From Phycisphaerales bacterium (GTDB taxonomy: Bacteria; Planctomycetota; Phycisphaerae; Sedimentisphaerales; Anaerobacaceae): a DNA stretch of 64,000 nt. Positions 51,678 to 60,574 of the stretch are shown piece after piece (the first letter of the stretch is position 1; each line of letters begins with the position of its first letter). The DNA lies in NCBI GenBank assembly GCA_020352515.1, contig CP070678.1, forward strand, positions 5,451,660 through 5,515,659, written 5' to 3'. A program made the position numbers and the translations under genes. The notes below the pieces were generated by a model. The model did no database searches. It saw only the letters and a program-made list of their open reading frames with translations, and was not told where the DNA came from.

Positions 51678-51721
51678 CCGCAGCCTCACCGGGATATGGA
51701 GGTGAGGCTGCGGGCTTTTTA
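51678..51721 (+). terminator. Strong intrinsic terminator after the sugar isomerase
   Basis: A perfect 14-bp stem, CCCGCAGCCTCACC (51678-51691) with GGTGAGGCTGCGGG (51702-51715), a 10-base loop and then CTTTTT. Clear rho-independent terminator. Confidence 0.92.
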
Positions 51722-51802
51722 AGACCCTTGTCAGAGAACCGCTGCCTCGCTTCCGACCGCAAGAGTTGGTGCTTAAAGCAGAGTGTGAAAGGAGACTTGC
51801 CG

Positions 51803-52012
51803 ATGACTATTGTAAAAGTAGGGGCCGACAGGTACATAAACGTTGACCGAATCACGTACGTGGAGCCGGCTCGAAAGGGAAGGCTCGTGATCCATTTTGC
51901 CGTGGGGGGCGGCGACGTCGCCGGGCCGGCCTGCCGAACCGAACTCGAAGCACAGGAAGCCCAAAACTTCAGATTATGGCTCGATTCAAAAAGCCACGAT
52001 CCCGCCCTGTGA
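51803..52012 (+). CDS. Small conserved-looking protein, unknown
   Basis: 69 residues; AAAGGAG lies nine bases before the ATG. MTIVKVGADRYINVDRITYVEPARKGRLVIHFAVGGG...LEAQEAQNFRLWLDS reads as a compact beta-sheet with one helix, similar in layout to small LytTR-like or 'DUF' regulators, but no family can be named. It sits alone between the terminator and the convergent coiled-coil gene. Confidence 0.68.
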   Translation: MTIVKVGADRYINVDRITYVEPARKGRLVIHFAVGGGDVAGPACRTELEAQEAQNFRLWLDSKSHDPAL

Positions 52013-52060
52013 CATCCCGCCGCAGAACACGTGCCCGCCCCGGCGCCTCGCTTCGACTGT

Positions 52061-52092
52061 AAAAAAAGCCTTGCGGCATGAAGCCACAAGGC
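52061..52092 (-). terminator. Intrinsic terminator of ECF module 2
   Basis: On the minus strand, GCCTTGTGGC (52092-52083) pairs with GCCGCAAGGC (52077-52068), one mismatch, followed by TTTTTTT (52067-52061). A good rho-independent terminator 26 bases after the stop of the coiled-coil gene. Confidence 0.82.
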
Positions 52093-52117
52093 CGCAAATA
52101 ATGCTCGCCAGGGAATC

Positions 52118-52954
52118 TCAATCCCACTTGAAGGGGACTTTCTTCTTTATCAGGTCCTCCGTCCGGCTCTTGACGTTCTCACCCTTGAACTTTGCGTCCT
52201 CCCACTTGGCAATCTCCTCCCTGCTCGCTTCAACACGCTTCTGAAGCTCCGCAATCCAGCGCAGCAGCCGACTGTACGCTATCTGCTTGCGACGGACTAT
52301 CAGGTCGAATCGCTGAGCCACTATCTGCTCGAGCTGAGCCGTTAGCTTCGCTTTCTCATCCTTGCTCTTGGCATCCCAGATCTTCTTGAGAAGAACAGCA
52401 CGTTTGTCCTTCAGATCAAGATCCTCTTTGAGAACAGCCGCCAGCTCAGGGTTGTTTCGCCTCTCAGCCTCGTAAATCGGCTCGTACTCTTCCTGAATGT
52501 GCCTGAGCCGCTCGGCGTAAAGGCTTGGATTCTTCTGCTTTAGCTTGCCAAGCTCGCGCGCAACCTTCCGGTAGTTCTTCTCCAGCCACTCCAGAAACTC
52601 CGCCTGCCTCCTCTGTATCCAGGCCTCGGCCCGCTCGCCAATTATCTTGGTCAGTTCTGCGCCCCCGTGTTCTCTCAGCAGTGCCTTGAACTGCTCTGGA
52701 TCCTTCTCACGCAGGCCCTCCAGTTGTTTGGCCCTGCGCGGATCCTCCTTCTTCAGACTCCTCAATATCCGCCCTATCTCTTCCTCCGTAAGCTCGAAAC
52801 GCCGGTACCCGCGAGGACCCCTCGGATCCGTCTGAGACCAGATGTCTTCCTTCTCCTGCCCTTCCTCACTTGCCTCGCACGCGTACGGGAGGACGAAAAA
52901 AGCTGCCGCAACAGCCGCCAACAGGAAAAAACTACATCCTCGCCTAAAATCCAT
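52118..52954 (-). CDS. Exported coiled-coil protein of ECF module 2
   Basis: 278 residues; AGGAG lies near the ATG. FFLLAAVAAAFFVLPYACEAS is the signal sequence. The rest is nearly all charged helix (TEEEIGRILRSLKKEDPRRAK, AELTKIIGERAEAWIQRRQAEFLEWLEKNYRKVARELGKLK, LTAQLEQIVAQRFDLIVRRKQ), a periplasmic coiled coil. Function unknown; it is the last gene of a sigma/regulator/effector series with 5-base gaps, so its production is tied to that sigma factor. Confidence 0.82.
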   Translation of the reverse strand: MDFRRGCSFFLLAAVAAAFFVLPYACEASEEGQEKEDIWSQTDPRGPRGYRRFELTEEEIGRILRSLKKEDPRRAKQLEGLREKDPEQFKALLREHGGAELTKIIGERAEAWIQRRQAEFLEWLEKNYRKVARELGKLKQKNPSLYAERLRHIQEEYEPIYEAERRNNPELAAVLKEDLDLKDKRAVLLKKIWDAKSKDEKAKLTAQLEQIVAQRFDLIVRRKQIAYSRLLRWIAELQKRVEASREEIAKWEDAKFKGENVKSRTEDLIKKKVPFKWD

Positions 52955-52959
52955 TTCTC

Positions 52960-53475
52960 CTACCCCTTCCAGAAATCACCGCTAATGTTCGTCAGCTCGG
53001 CCTCCAGTTCCGAGATTGCGCTGTCCCCGTTGCCGCTCTCCTCCCCCGACTGCAACGTCTCTATCTGCTCCTCGATCTGCTCTATCTCTGCCGTATACGC
53101 CACCAGATCAGCGTCCTCTGCCGCTATGTCTGCGCTCTCCCACAGCACAGCCGGAATCACCGACCCATATACAAGGTCACTTGACTTGCCGCCCGGCTCC
53201 ATTCGCGCCAAAAAGCTTACCAAAACCACTATTGCCGCCGCCACTGCCCCCAGCCTGTAGGGCCTCTGACGAAGGTGATACCACCTCCGGTGCGACAGAC
53301 GCACCGAAATCGTGGCCTCTATACTTTGAAGAAGCTCTTCGCTCGGCCCGGGCGCCGGGTGTTCGCCAAGAAGCTCGTCACCCCTGCGAATGTCCTCAGC
53401 CGAACGATTTGCCTCCTCGGAGCCCATGAATCGCTCGAAAAGCTCTCTGAAATTGTCCTCGTTTCTCCCTTTCAT
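52960..53475 (-). CDS. Membrane-anchored probable anti-sigma regulator of ECF module 2
   Basis: 171 residues, 5 bases from both neighbours. N-terminal ~65 residues cytoplasmic (NFRELFERFMGSEEANRS, PGPSEELLQSIEATISVRLS), a membrane segment at ~75-91 (LGAVAAAIVVLVSFLARM) and an acidic, helical exported tail (LVAYTAEIEQIEEQIETLQ). No zinc motif. The topology and position fit an anti-sigma factor without the ZAS domain. Role inferred. Confidence 0.76.
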   Translation of the reverse strand: MKGRNEDNFRELFERFMGSEEANRSAEDIRRGDELLGEHPAPGPSEELLQSIEATISVRLSHRRWYHLRQRPYRLGAVAAAIVVLVSFLARMEPGGKSSDLVYGSVIPAVLWESADIAAEDADLVAYTAEIEQIEEQIETLQSGEESGNGDSAISELEAELTNISGDFWKG

Positions 53476-53480
53476 AGCCT

Positions 53481-54011
53481 TTACTCCATCATTGCCCTCA
53501 ACTTCTTGAGTCCCCGGTGAAGCTTCGACAGCGTCGTGCCTATCGGCTCGGACCGTATTGCCGCTATCTCCTTTAGGCTCAGTTGCGAATAAAAACGCAA
53601 CATTATCAACTCCCGGGTCGCCACATCGAGCCTGCCAAGCTGCACCTGCAGTCTGTCCATCTTCTCACTGCCCAACCGCTCCACTCTGTCGGACTCGGAT
53701 TTAGCCTCTCTAGTCCGAACCTCTAGCGCCTTGCTGCGCCGCTGTTTGACCCTCAGGTGGTCGTTGAAGATGTTTGACGCAATCTTAAACAGCCAGCTTT
53801 CGAAAGAGCCACCCTTGTAGGACCCGATTTTCTCCACCAGTTTGACAAACAGCTCACTAAGGAGCTCATCACTCAGGTCCCTGTTGCCCGTCAAACGGTA
53901 AAAATAACCATAACACCGACCCGCATAACTGTCCAACAGCGCCGAAAAGCACTCGGCCTTGCCTTTTTTGCACCCGGCTATTATCGCGGCTAAGTCACCG
54001 GTTTTAGCCAT
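53481..54011 (-). CDS. ECF-family RNA polymerase sigma factor (module 2)
   Basis: 176 residues from the ATG at 54011. Region 2: RDLSDELLSELFVKLVEKIGSYKGGSFESWLFKIASNIFNDHLR; region 4: ATRELIMLRFYSQLSLKEIAAIRSEPIGTTLSKLHRGLKKLR. Belongs to the same broad class as the sigma in module 1 but is not a close copy. Heads the operon of three. Confidence 0.94.
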   Translation of the reverse strand: MAKTGDLAAIIAGCKKGKAECFSALLDSYAGRCYGYFYRLTGNRDLSDELLSELFVKLVEKIGSYKGGSFESWLFKIASNIFNDHLRVKQRRSKALEVRTREAKSESDRVERLGSEKMDRLQVQLGRLDVATRELIMLRFYSQLSLKEIAAIRSEPIGTTLSKLHRGLKKLRAMME

Positions 54012-54298
54012 ACTTAGCGTTTCTTACCTTGGATTAAGACGACGGCCGGCCCCGATATATTGCATAAAAATCGGCTTTGCGACACACCTGAAGCGACTCT
54101 TCAGCTCCGGCGACCGCCGCCGGAAAATCACATCGCCCCTATTCTACCGGAATTCATACCCCGCCTCAACCCCGGACTTACCACAGCCGCTAAAGCCTCT
54201 GCACTCCCGGCCCCGTATATCGGCCCCAACCGCCGATAACTGATACCTCAAATCGACCCGCCAAATGCCGGGATCGGACTTTCGGCCCCTCGATTGGT

Positions 54299-55453
54299 CT
54301 ATTCGCCCCCTGCCGCCAGGCTGTCTACCAGCTCTCTCGGATAGCAGATGGCCCGGTAGAGGGCGACATGGCCGCCGTTCTTGTACCGGTCCGGATTGAG
54401 GAATTCCCAGACCATCTCACCCTCGCTCGTAACCTCGAACAGCCGCCCGGAGTCCGACTCCGCAATAAACGTATTCCCGTTCGGCAGCCTCTGATTTGAG
54501 CCGCGAGAGGGCGAGTAGAAACTCCGCGGCGGCTCCGCCTTGTACTCCCAGACAACCTTGCCCGAAATCGGCTCAATTTCCAGCACCCGCGTATAACCCC
54601 GCACACTAACGCTGGCGTTCTGCCCGTTGTCATAAACGAGAATATGGCCGCTCGGCAGCATCGTTGGCATGTGCGGCCCAAGCAGCTCGCCCGGACCCCA
54701 TGCCCATACGACCCTTCCTGTTGCCCGCTCGATTACCGCGATCGTGTCGATGTGACGCCCGCATATCAGGATGTTGCCCGCCTTGAATCGCCCATCGAGT
54801 CTGGCCGCGGGCGAATCGGGCAGCGACTCGCAAGTGTTGATGTGCGGCCAGTCGCCGAATTTCACACAGGGCAGAATCAGCTCCACATGCTCGGCAAACT
54901 CGTCAACGTGCTCCTCAACGTTCCACTCCCACACTGTCCGGCCGTCGGGCGTCTGCTCGTAGATTATATCATACGAAAGCGCCTTCTCCGGATTTACTCG
55001 GGGACACGTCAGTCGCCGACGCGAGACAACCAGAGTATTGCCGTTGGCCAGACGCGCAAAATCGTGGTGCGCCCGAGTTTTCATCTTCCACCTTAGTTTG
55101 CTCTCCCAGTCCAATTCCAGGATCATGATATCCTTGGCAATCGCAACCAGATGGCCGTTCTCAAGCATCTCCGCGTAGTGCCACGTGTAGCCCTGCGGGT
55201 ACGACCACCGGTGCACCTCTCGCCCCTCGATATCGATCAGACGCGCAACCTCCGAATTTCGACTCGAGTACAGCCGATAGCCGTCGTAGCATTTCCCTTT
55301 CTTGAGCAGCGTAACACCCGACTGTTTCTCCTCCCGTCCCGCGCTCGCCTCTGTCACGACCGCCCATGCCAGAACGGTGATCGCAATAAACCCGGCTATT
55401 GCTGAACGCGCCCGATAACCACCCCCGCCACAACTTTCCCCAAACCCTTTCAT
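54299..55453 (-). CDS. Exported arylsulfotransferase-like propeller protein
   Basis: 384 residues from the ATG at 55453, eight bases after AGGAGG; an ATG at 55459 is too close to it. A signal sequence (IAGFIAITVLAWAVVTEASA) precedes blades with GYRLYSSRNSEVARLIDIEGREVHRW, HYAEMLENGHLVAI, HHDFARLANGNTLVVSRR, WGPGELLGPHMPTMLPSGHILVYDNG and SNQRLPNGNTFIAES. H..f..L.NGN is the signature of the ASST/PQQ-like propeller family, in which a histidine carries sulfate during PAPS-independent sulfotransfer. Whether the catalytic histidine is present is not certain by eye. May instead be a non-catalytic relative. Confidence 0.82.
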   Translation of the reverse strand: MKGFGESCGGGGYRARSAIAGFIAITVLAWAVVTEASAGREEKQSGVTLLKKGKCYDGYRLYSSRNSEVARLIDIEGREVHRWSYPQGYTWHYAEMLENGHLVAIAKDIMILELDWESKLRWKMKTRAHHDFARLANGNTLVVSRRRLTCPRVNPEKALSYDIIYEQTPDGRTVWEWNVEEHVDEFAEHVELILPCVKFGDWPHINTCESLPDSPAARLDGRFKAGNILICGRHIDTIAVIERATGRVVWAWGPGELLGPHMPTMLPSGHILVYDNGQNASVSVRGYTRVLEIEPISGKVVWEYKAEPPRSFYSPSRGSNQRLPNGNTFIAESDSGRLFEVTSEGEMVWEFLNPDRYKNGGHVALYRAICYPRELVDSLAAGGE

Positions 55454-55755
55454 GGGCATGTCCTCCTAAATACGCCAACAGAATCACGAATCGCTATTCC
55501 TCGGACCAATAGCCGCCCCTGCCAATCGTCCTGCCTGCATCGGCCCAGTGCCGTTGCCATCTTCCAATTCACCTCAAACTGCTGTCTGCATCGCGACAAC
55601 GCCGCCCAAAAGCCTCCCTTCGATAACATTTCACCTCAAGTCTACTGCCTCTCCTGCGGAAAATAAAGCAAATCATTCCTGTTGCCGGGCGCTCGTGACC
55701 CCGGCAGCCCGATTATTCTTGGACAATACACCACCCGAAGTTATACTCTGCCACC
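55454..55755. other. 302-base divergent intergenic region
   Basis: No gene recognised. Holds the promoter for the acetyltransferase at 55719-55747 and the AGGAGG of the minus-strand gene. Confidence 0.5.
55719..55747 (+). promoter_or_regulatory. Sigma-70-type promoter giving a leaderless acetyltransferase mRNA
   Basis: TTGGAC at 55719-55724 and TATACT at 55742-55747, spacer 17. Only eight bases separate the -10 box from the ATG at 55756, so transcription would begin at or within a few bases of the start codon and there is no room for a Shine-Dalgarno. Confidence 0.6.
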
Positions 55756-56220
55756 ATGAACGTGCGAAATGCAACAGTAGCCGATGCCCGGGCCATCAGT
55801 GCCCTTATCAACCAATACGCCGAGCACGACAGGATGCTCTTTCGCTCGCTCGCCGATATCTACGAGAACCTCCAGACGTTCACGGTGGTCGAGGCCGAAG
55901 GCGAAGTGGTCGGCTGCTGCGCGCTCGACGTCGTCTGGGCAGACCTCGCTGAGATAAAATCCTTGGCCGTGGATCAGAAGTTCATGAACAGGGGCGTCGG
56001 CTGCATGCTCGTGGGAGCCGCAACCGAGCAGGCTCAAAAGCTCGGCTTGCCCAGGCTCTTCGCCCTCACCCTGACCCCGGCATTCTTCGTCAAATTGGGC
56101 TTCGAGATAATCGACACGGACAAGCTGCCCATGAAGGTCTGGAGCGACTGCGCGAGGTGCCCGAAACAGCAGAACTGCGATGAAACAGCCGTCGTGAAAA
56201 CCCTCCCGCCACAAGCATGA
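55756..56220 (+). CDS. GNAT N-acetyltransferase of the short ArgA-like type
   Basis: 154 residues. NVRNATVADARAISALINQYAE..., GEVVGCCALDVVWADLAEIKSLAV and NRGVGCMLVGAATEQAQKLG (acetyl-CoA loop) form the GNAT fold. PAFFVKLGFEIIDTDKLPMKVWSDCARCPK followed by CDE is the ending of short amino-acid acetyltransferases that substitute for N-acetylglutamate synthase in arginine synthesis. The Cys pairs at the end may bind metal. Cytoplasmic. No arginine genes adjoin. Leaderless translation likely. Confidence 0.88.
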   Translation: MNVRNATVADARAISALINQYAEHDRMLFRSLADIYENLQTFTVVEAEGEVVGCCALDVVWADLAEIKSLAVDQKFMNRGVGCMLVGAATEQAQKLGLPRLFALTLTPAFFVKLGFEIIDTDKLPMKVWSDCARCPKQQNCDETAVVKTLPPQA

Positions 56221-56263
56221 CTGCCCCGGCTGAAAAGCCGGCCCCGGAAACGAGCTTCACTTG

Positions 56264-57328
56264 TCAGCCAACCTGCCGGCGCTGGAACAACGCAACTGCT
56301 ATCGCCAGGATCGCCGCCGTGTAGCACAGCCCGTAAGAGGCGCTTATCAGAATGTAAGCCGGCGGGACCGAGTTCTCCTCGTAGATCGCGTCGCTGATCC
56401 AGAAAACCTGCATATTCGGAACGAGCGACCGCCCTATAGTCGCCCACAACCGCCGTCGAGGCTCCTTACCCTCGAGGTCATACCGCCCCGCGTCCGTCGG
56501 TAGATTATCCGACTTGAAAAGCTCGTACTCGCCCGTCTCCATATTCCGGACTCGGTAACTGCTCGGCCTCGCAAATGTATAGTCGCTCACCAAACCCAGC
56601 AGGAAGATGCCGATGCAGGCCGATAGTGTCACCACTATGTTGAACCTCGCCGACAACGCCAACGCCACGGCCAGCATCACCATCACCCCCAGAAGCAGAA
56701 GAACCGACCCGTACACATCCGCCGAGTTGATGCCGTTGTGCGCCGGATTGAACTTCAGCTCCCTGTCGATGAACGCCAGAAAAATTATGCCGAATGTCGC
56801 GAATATGCCCGTCAATAAAATCGCCGTCGAGGAAAACCTCCAGTCGTAGGCGTAGTTGAAAAAGGCGGTTATAACCAGCGCCATGGCCGCCACAACCCCG
56901 GCAGTCCCCAGAACCGTCCAGTCGTGCGTGTCCGAAGCCGTCTCCAGAACGCCGTGGCGAATCGACATCAAAAGCGCAATGCTGCAGATGTAGTGTGCCA
57001 CCACAACAGCCGCCGCAACACCGAAAAACTTCGCCAGAATGAATATGGGACGTTGAACCGGCTTGCTCAATACCGTTGTTACCGTCTTGTTCCGCAGCTC
57101 CTCCGCAACCGCTCCCGACGCCGAGAAAATTGCAATGAACAAGCTCGTCAGGAATAACGTAGATAATCCTATCTCGCGAAGGAGTTTGTTGTCGTCGCTC
57201 ATGGTGTACATGGTCAGGGACGGGCTTAGAAAGAATAGGAACAACGCAATGACGATTATCACCGCGTAGATGGGTTGGCGGAGTGTCTCGATGAACGTGT
57301 TCTTCGCTATCGTATATAACTTATTCAT
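56264..57328 (-). CDS. ABC-2 type transporter permease
   Basis: 354 residues. MNKLYTIAKNTFIETLRQPIYAVIIVIALFLFFLSP is the standard start of ABC-2/NatB-like permeases; SASGAVAEELRNKTVTTVLSKPVQRPIFILAKF is the conserved cytoplasmic gate. Six or seven membrane segments; a large soluble loop (~255-310) with YELFKSDNLPTDAGRYDLEGK is outside or between the last segments. The ATPase partner is not on this strand within the window. Substrate unknown; efflux of a lipid or peptide is possible. Confidence 0.92.
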   Translation of the reverse strand: MNKLYTIAKNTFIETLRQPIYAVIIVIALFLFFLSPSLTMYTMSDDNKLLREIGLSTLFLTSLFIAIFSASGAVAEELRNKTVTTVLSKPVQRPIFILAKFFGVAAAVVVAHYICSIALLMSIRHGVLETASDTHDWTVLGTAGVVAAMALVITAFFNYAYDWRFSSTAILLTGIFATFGIIFLAFIDRELKFNPAHNGINSADVYGSVLLLLGVMVMLAVALALSARFNIVVTLSACIGIFLLGLVSDYTFARPSSYRVRNMETGEYELFKSDNLPTDAGRYDLEGKEPRRRLWATIGRSLVPNMQVFWISDAIYEENSVPPAYILISASYGLCYTAAILAIAVALFQRRQVG

Positions 57329-57541
57329 CTTTCAGCAACACTCCCTTGCGGCCACGTCGTCAGCCGATTTCTACGGATTACAGCGTGATTCAAAAACGTG
57401 ATTTTTTATCAATTGTCCCTATACGTCGGTAGCGGCTCTTGTTATAGTACACAATCCGCAATTTGTAAAGGGTCTATGGATATACGTAGTAGTTACTGTG
57501 TTGCTCGCTCTTTTGTTCGCAACGCAGCGCCGGGATAGGAA

Positions 57542-59617
57542 ATGACAGCAGCCTCCAAACGTGCCGAACAGCTTGCCTGGGTCTCTCTTGTTCTATGCGT
57601 CCTGTTCTTCGGGGTCGCCTTCTTCATCGGCCGTTGGAGCGCCTTCTTCGCCGTCTCCGCACTGAGCTGGCTCGCACTTCCCGCCGCACTTATCTGGTTC
57701 GCCCTCGCCGTCCAGTTCCACCAGAGAGCTTTGGCCGAACGCGAAAAGCTCGACATCAGCCAGCTCGCAAGAGACCGGCAGACCTCCGCCATCTTCCAGG
57801 CAAAAGGCGAGGGCGCCGCACTGCTCGCCGCCGCCCAACGAAGGGTCCGTATCCTCGAAAAATGGTTCATTCCAATATTCTCCGGATTGATCGCCGCCTG
57901 CCAGATTGCCCTCGGCCTCTACCTGCTGAAATCCGTTGTACCCGCCCAGGATGTCCAGACCAAACAGCCCCTCGTATGCGCCGTCTCAATGATAACCGTC
58001 GCTTTCGTCAGCTTCGTAATCTCACGCTACGCCACAGGCATGTCCGCCGAGCCCGCCTGGAAACCGCTCAGGGCCGGCGGAAGCTTCCTCCTGGCGATAG
58101 CCCTAACCTGCTTCGCTCTCGCCGTCGGCCTGGCGCTGGCACAGTTTCAGTTCTTCCACGTCGTAAACGCAATTTCCTATGTCGTGCCGGTAATGCTGAT
58201 TGTGCTCGGCGCCGAAACCGCCTTCAATGTCGTCCTCGATATCTACCGCCCGAGGCTCAAAGGCCAGTACAGCAGGGCCGCCTTCGACAGCAGGCTGCTC
58301 GGCATCATCAACGAGCCCGGCGGCATCTTCCGCAGCGCCGCAAGCGCCATCGACTACCAGTTCGGCTTCAAGGTCTCTCAAACATGGTTCTACAGGCTCC
58401 TCGAAAGGGCTATCGTGCCGCTTGTCCTCTTCGGCGCTCTGACCTTGTATTTGATGAGTTGCTTTGTAGTCGTCGGCCCCAATGAAGAGGCGATAATAGA
58501 ACATTTCGGCAACCCCCTCGACGCCGAAGGAAAAACTCGCCTTGCCGGCCCCGGCTTAACCCTAAAGTGGCCCTGGCCCATTGACATTGCCTACAAGCAC
58601 CCGACAAAAAGGGTAACGGAGATATACGTCGGTTACGTCCCCAAAACCGACCCGGACACCGGGCGAATCATACATGAGAAAGAGCTTCTCTGGGGACAGA
58701 GTCATTACGAAGAGGAATACCCCCTGATTGTCGCCAGCCCCTACACCGGCCAGGCCGCCGACGAAGGAGGCGTCCCCGTCAGCGTCGTCAACGCCAACAT
58801 ACCCGTACAATACAGAATAAAGGACCTCTACTCCTTCGTCTACGGCCACAGCAATCCGAAAGAACGCCTCGAGGCCATCTGCTATAATGAGCTCGCCAAG
58901 TTTGGCGCAGGCGCCACAATCGAGGTCGACACCGAACAGGACCTCCGCAACAGCCTCCTCGGAGCCGGAACCGACATGGCCAAAGAGGTCTTGACCCAAA
59001 ACATTCAAAAGGCCGCCGACGACGCCGGCCTCGGCGTCGAAATCGTCTTTCTCGGCCTCCAGGGAATTCATCCGCCCGTCGCTGTCGCCGCGGACTACCA
59101 GGAAGTCATGGGCGCCGTCCAGGAGAAGCAATCATATATCCTGAAAGCCCAAACCGAGCGAAACACCATTCTCACCTCACTGGTCGGCTCCGTCAGGGAT
59201 GCAAACGCCCTCTACGCGCTCGCCGCCAGGTATCAAAAGGCAGAAGCCGAAAACAGACCCGAAGACGTCAACCGCCTCGGCACCGAGCTGGACGCCGCTT
59301 TCAGGGCCGCCGCAGGCGAAATATTCAAGAAGCTCCGGGAGGCCGAAAGCTATGCTGTACAGAAGGTGACGGACGCAAAGGCCGCCGGTCAGCGATTCGT
59401 CGGCCAGCTTCAGGCGTACAGGGCCGCGCCCGAAATCTACTTGGAGGATCAGAGGCTCGAGGTCATGGAGCAGACTTACAAAGGAATTAGGAAATTCGTA
59501 CTCGTTGATGACCCAAATGACGAGCAGGTTATTATCTTCGACGTCGCAGAGACCGTGCAGCCTGACATTTACAAGATGGGTATACCCGGCGTTGAAAAAA
59601 GGAGCAGCGAACAATGA
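57542..59617 (+). CDS. Polytopic HflK-like SPFH domain protein
   Basis: 691 residues, far longer than E. coli HflK (~420). Six hydrophobic segments (~11-30, 36-57, 108-128, 144-161, 178-200, 207-228) precede a seventh at ~289-308 that leads into the SPFH/Band-7 domain (VVGPNEEAIIEHFGNP..., GPGLTLKWPWPIDIA, ~308-560). A helical segment with QEVMGAVQEKQSYILKAQTERN follows. It probably forms a ring with the next gene product (HflC) at the inner membrane and restrains the FtsH protease. The start follows AGGA. Its stop overlaps the hflC start by four bases (ATGA). Confidence 0.88.
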   Translation: MTAASKRAEQLAWVSLVLCVLFFGVAFFIGRWSAFFAVSALSWLALPAALIWFALAVQFHQRALAEREKLDISQLARDRQTSAIFQAKGEGAALLAAAQRRVRILEKWFIPIFSGLIAACQIALGLYLLKSVVPAQDVQTKQPLVCAVSMITVAFVSFVISRYATGMSAEPAWKPLRAGGSFLLAIALTCFALAVGLALAQFQFFHVVNAISYVVPVMLIVLGAETAFNVVLDIYRPRLKGQYSRAAFDSRLLGIINEPGGIFRSAASAIDYQFGFKVSQTWFYRLLERAIVPLVLFGALTLYLMSCFVVVGPNEEAIIEHFGNPLDAEGKTRLAGPGLTLKWPWPIDIAYKHPTKRVTEIYVGYVPKTDPDTGRIIHEKELLWGQSHYEEEYPLIVASPYTGQAADEGGVPVSVVNANIPVQYRIKDLYSFVYGHSNPKERLEAICYNELAKFGAGATIEVDTEQDLRNSLLGAGTDMAKEVLTQNIQKAADDAGLGVEIVFLGLQGIHPPVAVAADYQEVMGAVQEKQSYILKAQTERNTILTSLVGSVRDANALYALAARYQKAEAENRPEDVNRLGTELDAAFRAAAGEIFKKLREAESYAVQKVTDAKAAGQRFVGQLQAYRAAPEIYLEDQRLEVMEQTYKGIRKFVLVDDPNDEQVIIFDVAETVQPDIYKMGIPGVEKRSSEQ

Positions 59618-60522
59618 AAAAAGTGGGAATAATCATCTTTGTCGTGTTCCTCATCGCGGTCCTGGCCCTCGCTTTCGCATCCTTTCAGGTCAGAGAAACT
59701 CAATCAGCACTTGTCACAACCTTCGGAAAGGCCACCCGCGAAATCACCGAGCCCGGCTGGTACTTCAAGTGGCCCCCCCCAATCCAGAGCGTCTACACCT
59801 TCGACTCCCGAATGAGGGTCCTCGAAGCAGACCTCGGCGAGACAACAACCAAGGGCGCCGTACCGATCATTGTAAACCCCTACGTCGTCTGGAAGATCGG
59901 AAAACCACTCGAATTCTTTAACGCCCACGGCCAGGGAAGCATCGCCGAGGCCGAGGATAAGCTCCGGGCGCAGATCAGCGATACCAGAAAGCGGGTCATA
60001 GCCAGATACTCCTTTGGACAGTTCGTAAACAGCGACCCCAACAAGATAATGTTCGAGAAAATAGAGCAGGATATGCTCACAGACCTGCGCCTCGCAATCG
60101 AGGACGCCCAATACGGCATCGAAATTAAGGTGATCGGAATTAAGCAGCTCAAAATCAACGAGGAAAACACGAAGAAGGTCTTCGCCAGAATGTCAGACGC
60201 AAGAAACAGCAGAACCGAGGCGACGCGCGAAGAGGGCAGGTCACAGGCCACTCAGATAAAATCCGAGGCCGAGGCAAAGAAAATCGAGCTGATGGCCGCC
60301 GCCCAGGCCAGAGCTACTGCAATACGTGGGCAGGGGGACGCCGACGCCGCAAGGTACTACAAAATGCTCCAACAGGACCCCGAGCTTGCGATATTCCTCC
60401 GCCAAAACGAAGCCCTGAAGGAAATGCTCAAAGAAGGCGTCACTTACCTCATAACCACTGGCGCCGAGCCCTTCAAGCTGCTCAGAGAGCTGCCCTCGCT
60501 CGAACCTGCAAAACCCAAATAG
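59614..60522 (+). CDS. hflC: HflC-like SPFH protease modulator
   Basis: 302 residues; AAAAGGAG lies ~10 bases before the ATG, which overlaps the preceding stop (ATGA), so the two are translated together. A single membrane segment (~5-23) and then VRETQSALVTTFGKATREITEPGWYFKWPPPIQSVYTFD, the HflC form of SPFH. The coiled end EATREEGRSQATQIKSEAEAKKIELMAAAQARATAIRGQGDADAA is standard. Partner of HflK in modulating FtsH. Confidence 0.9.
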   Translation: MKKVGIIIFVVFLIAVLALAFASFQVRETQSALVTTFGKATREITEPGWYFKWPPPIQSVYTFDSRMRVLEADLGETTTKGAVPIIVNPYVVWKIGKPLEFFNAHGQGSIAEAEDKLRAQISDTRKRVIARYSFGQFVNSDPNKIMFEKIEQDMLTDLRLAIEDAQYGIEIKVIGIKQLKINEENTKKVFARMSDARNSRTEATREEGRSQATQIKSEAEAKKIELMAAAQARATAIRGQGDADAARYYKMLQQDPELAIFLRQNEALKEMLKEGVTYLITTGAEPFKLLRELPSLEPAKPK

Positions 60523-60574
60523 CCGGGGCCGCCCGACCCATGAAAATGCGTAAACCGGGCGATACTGAAATAAA

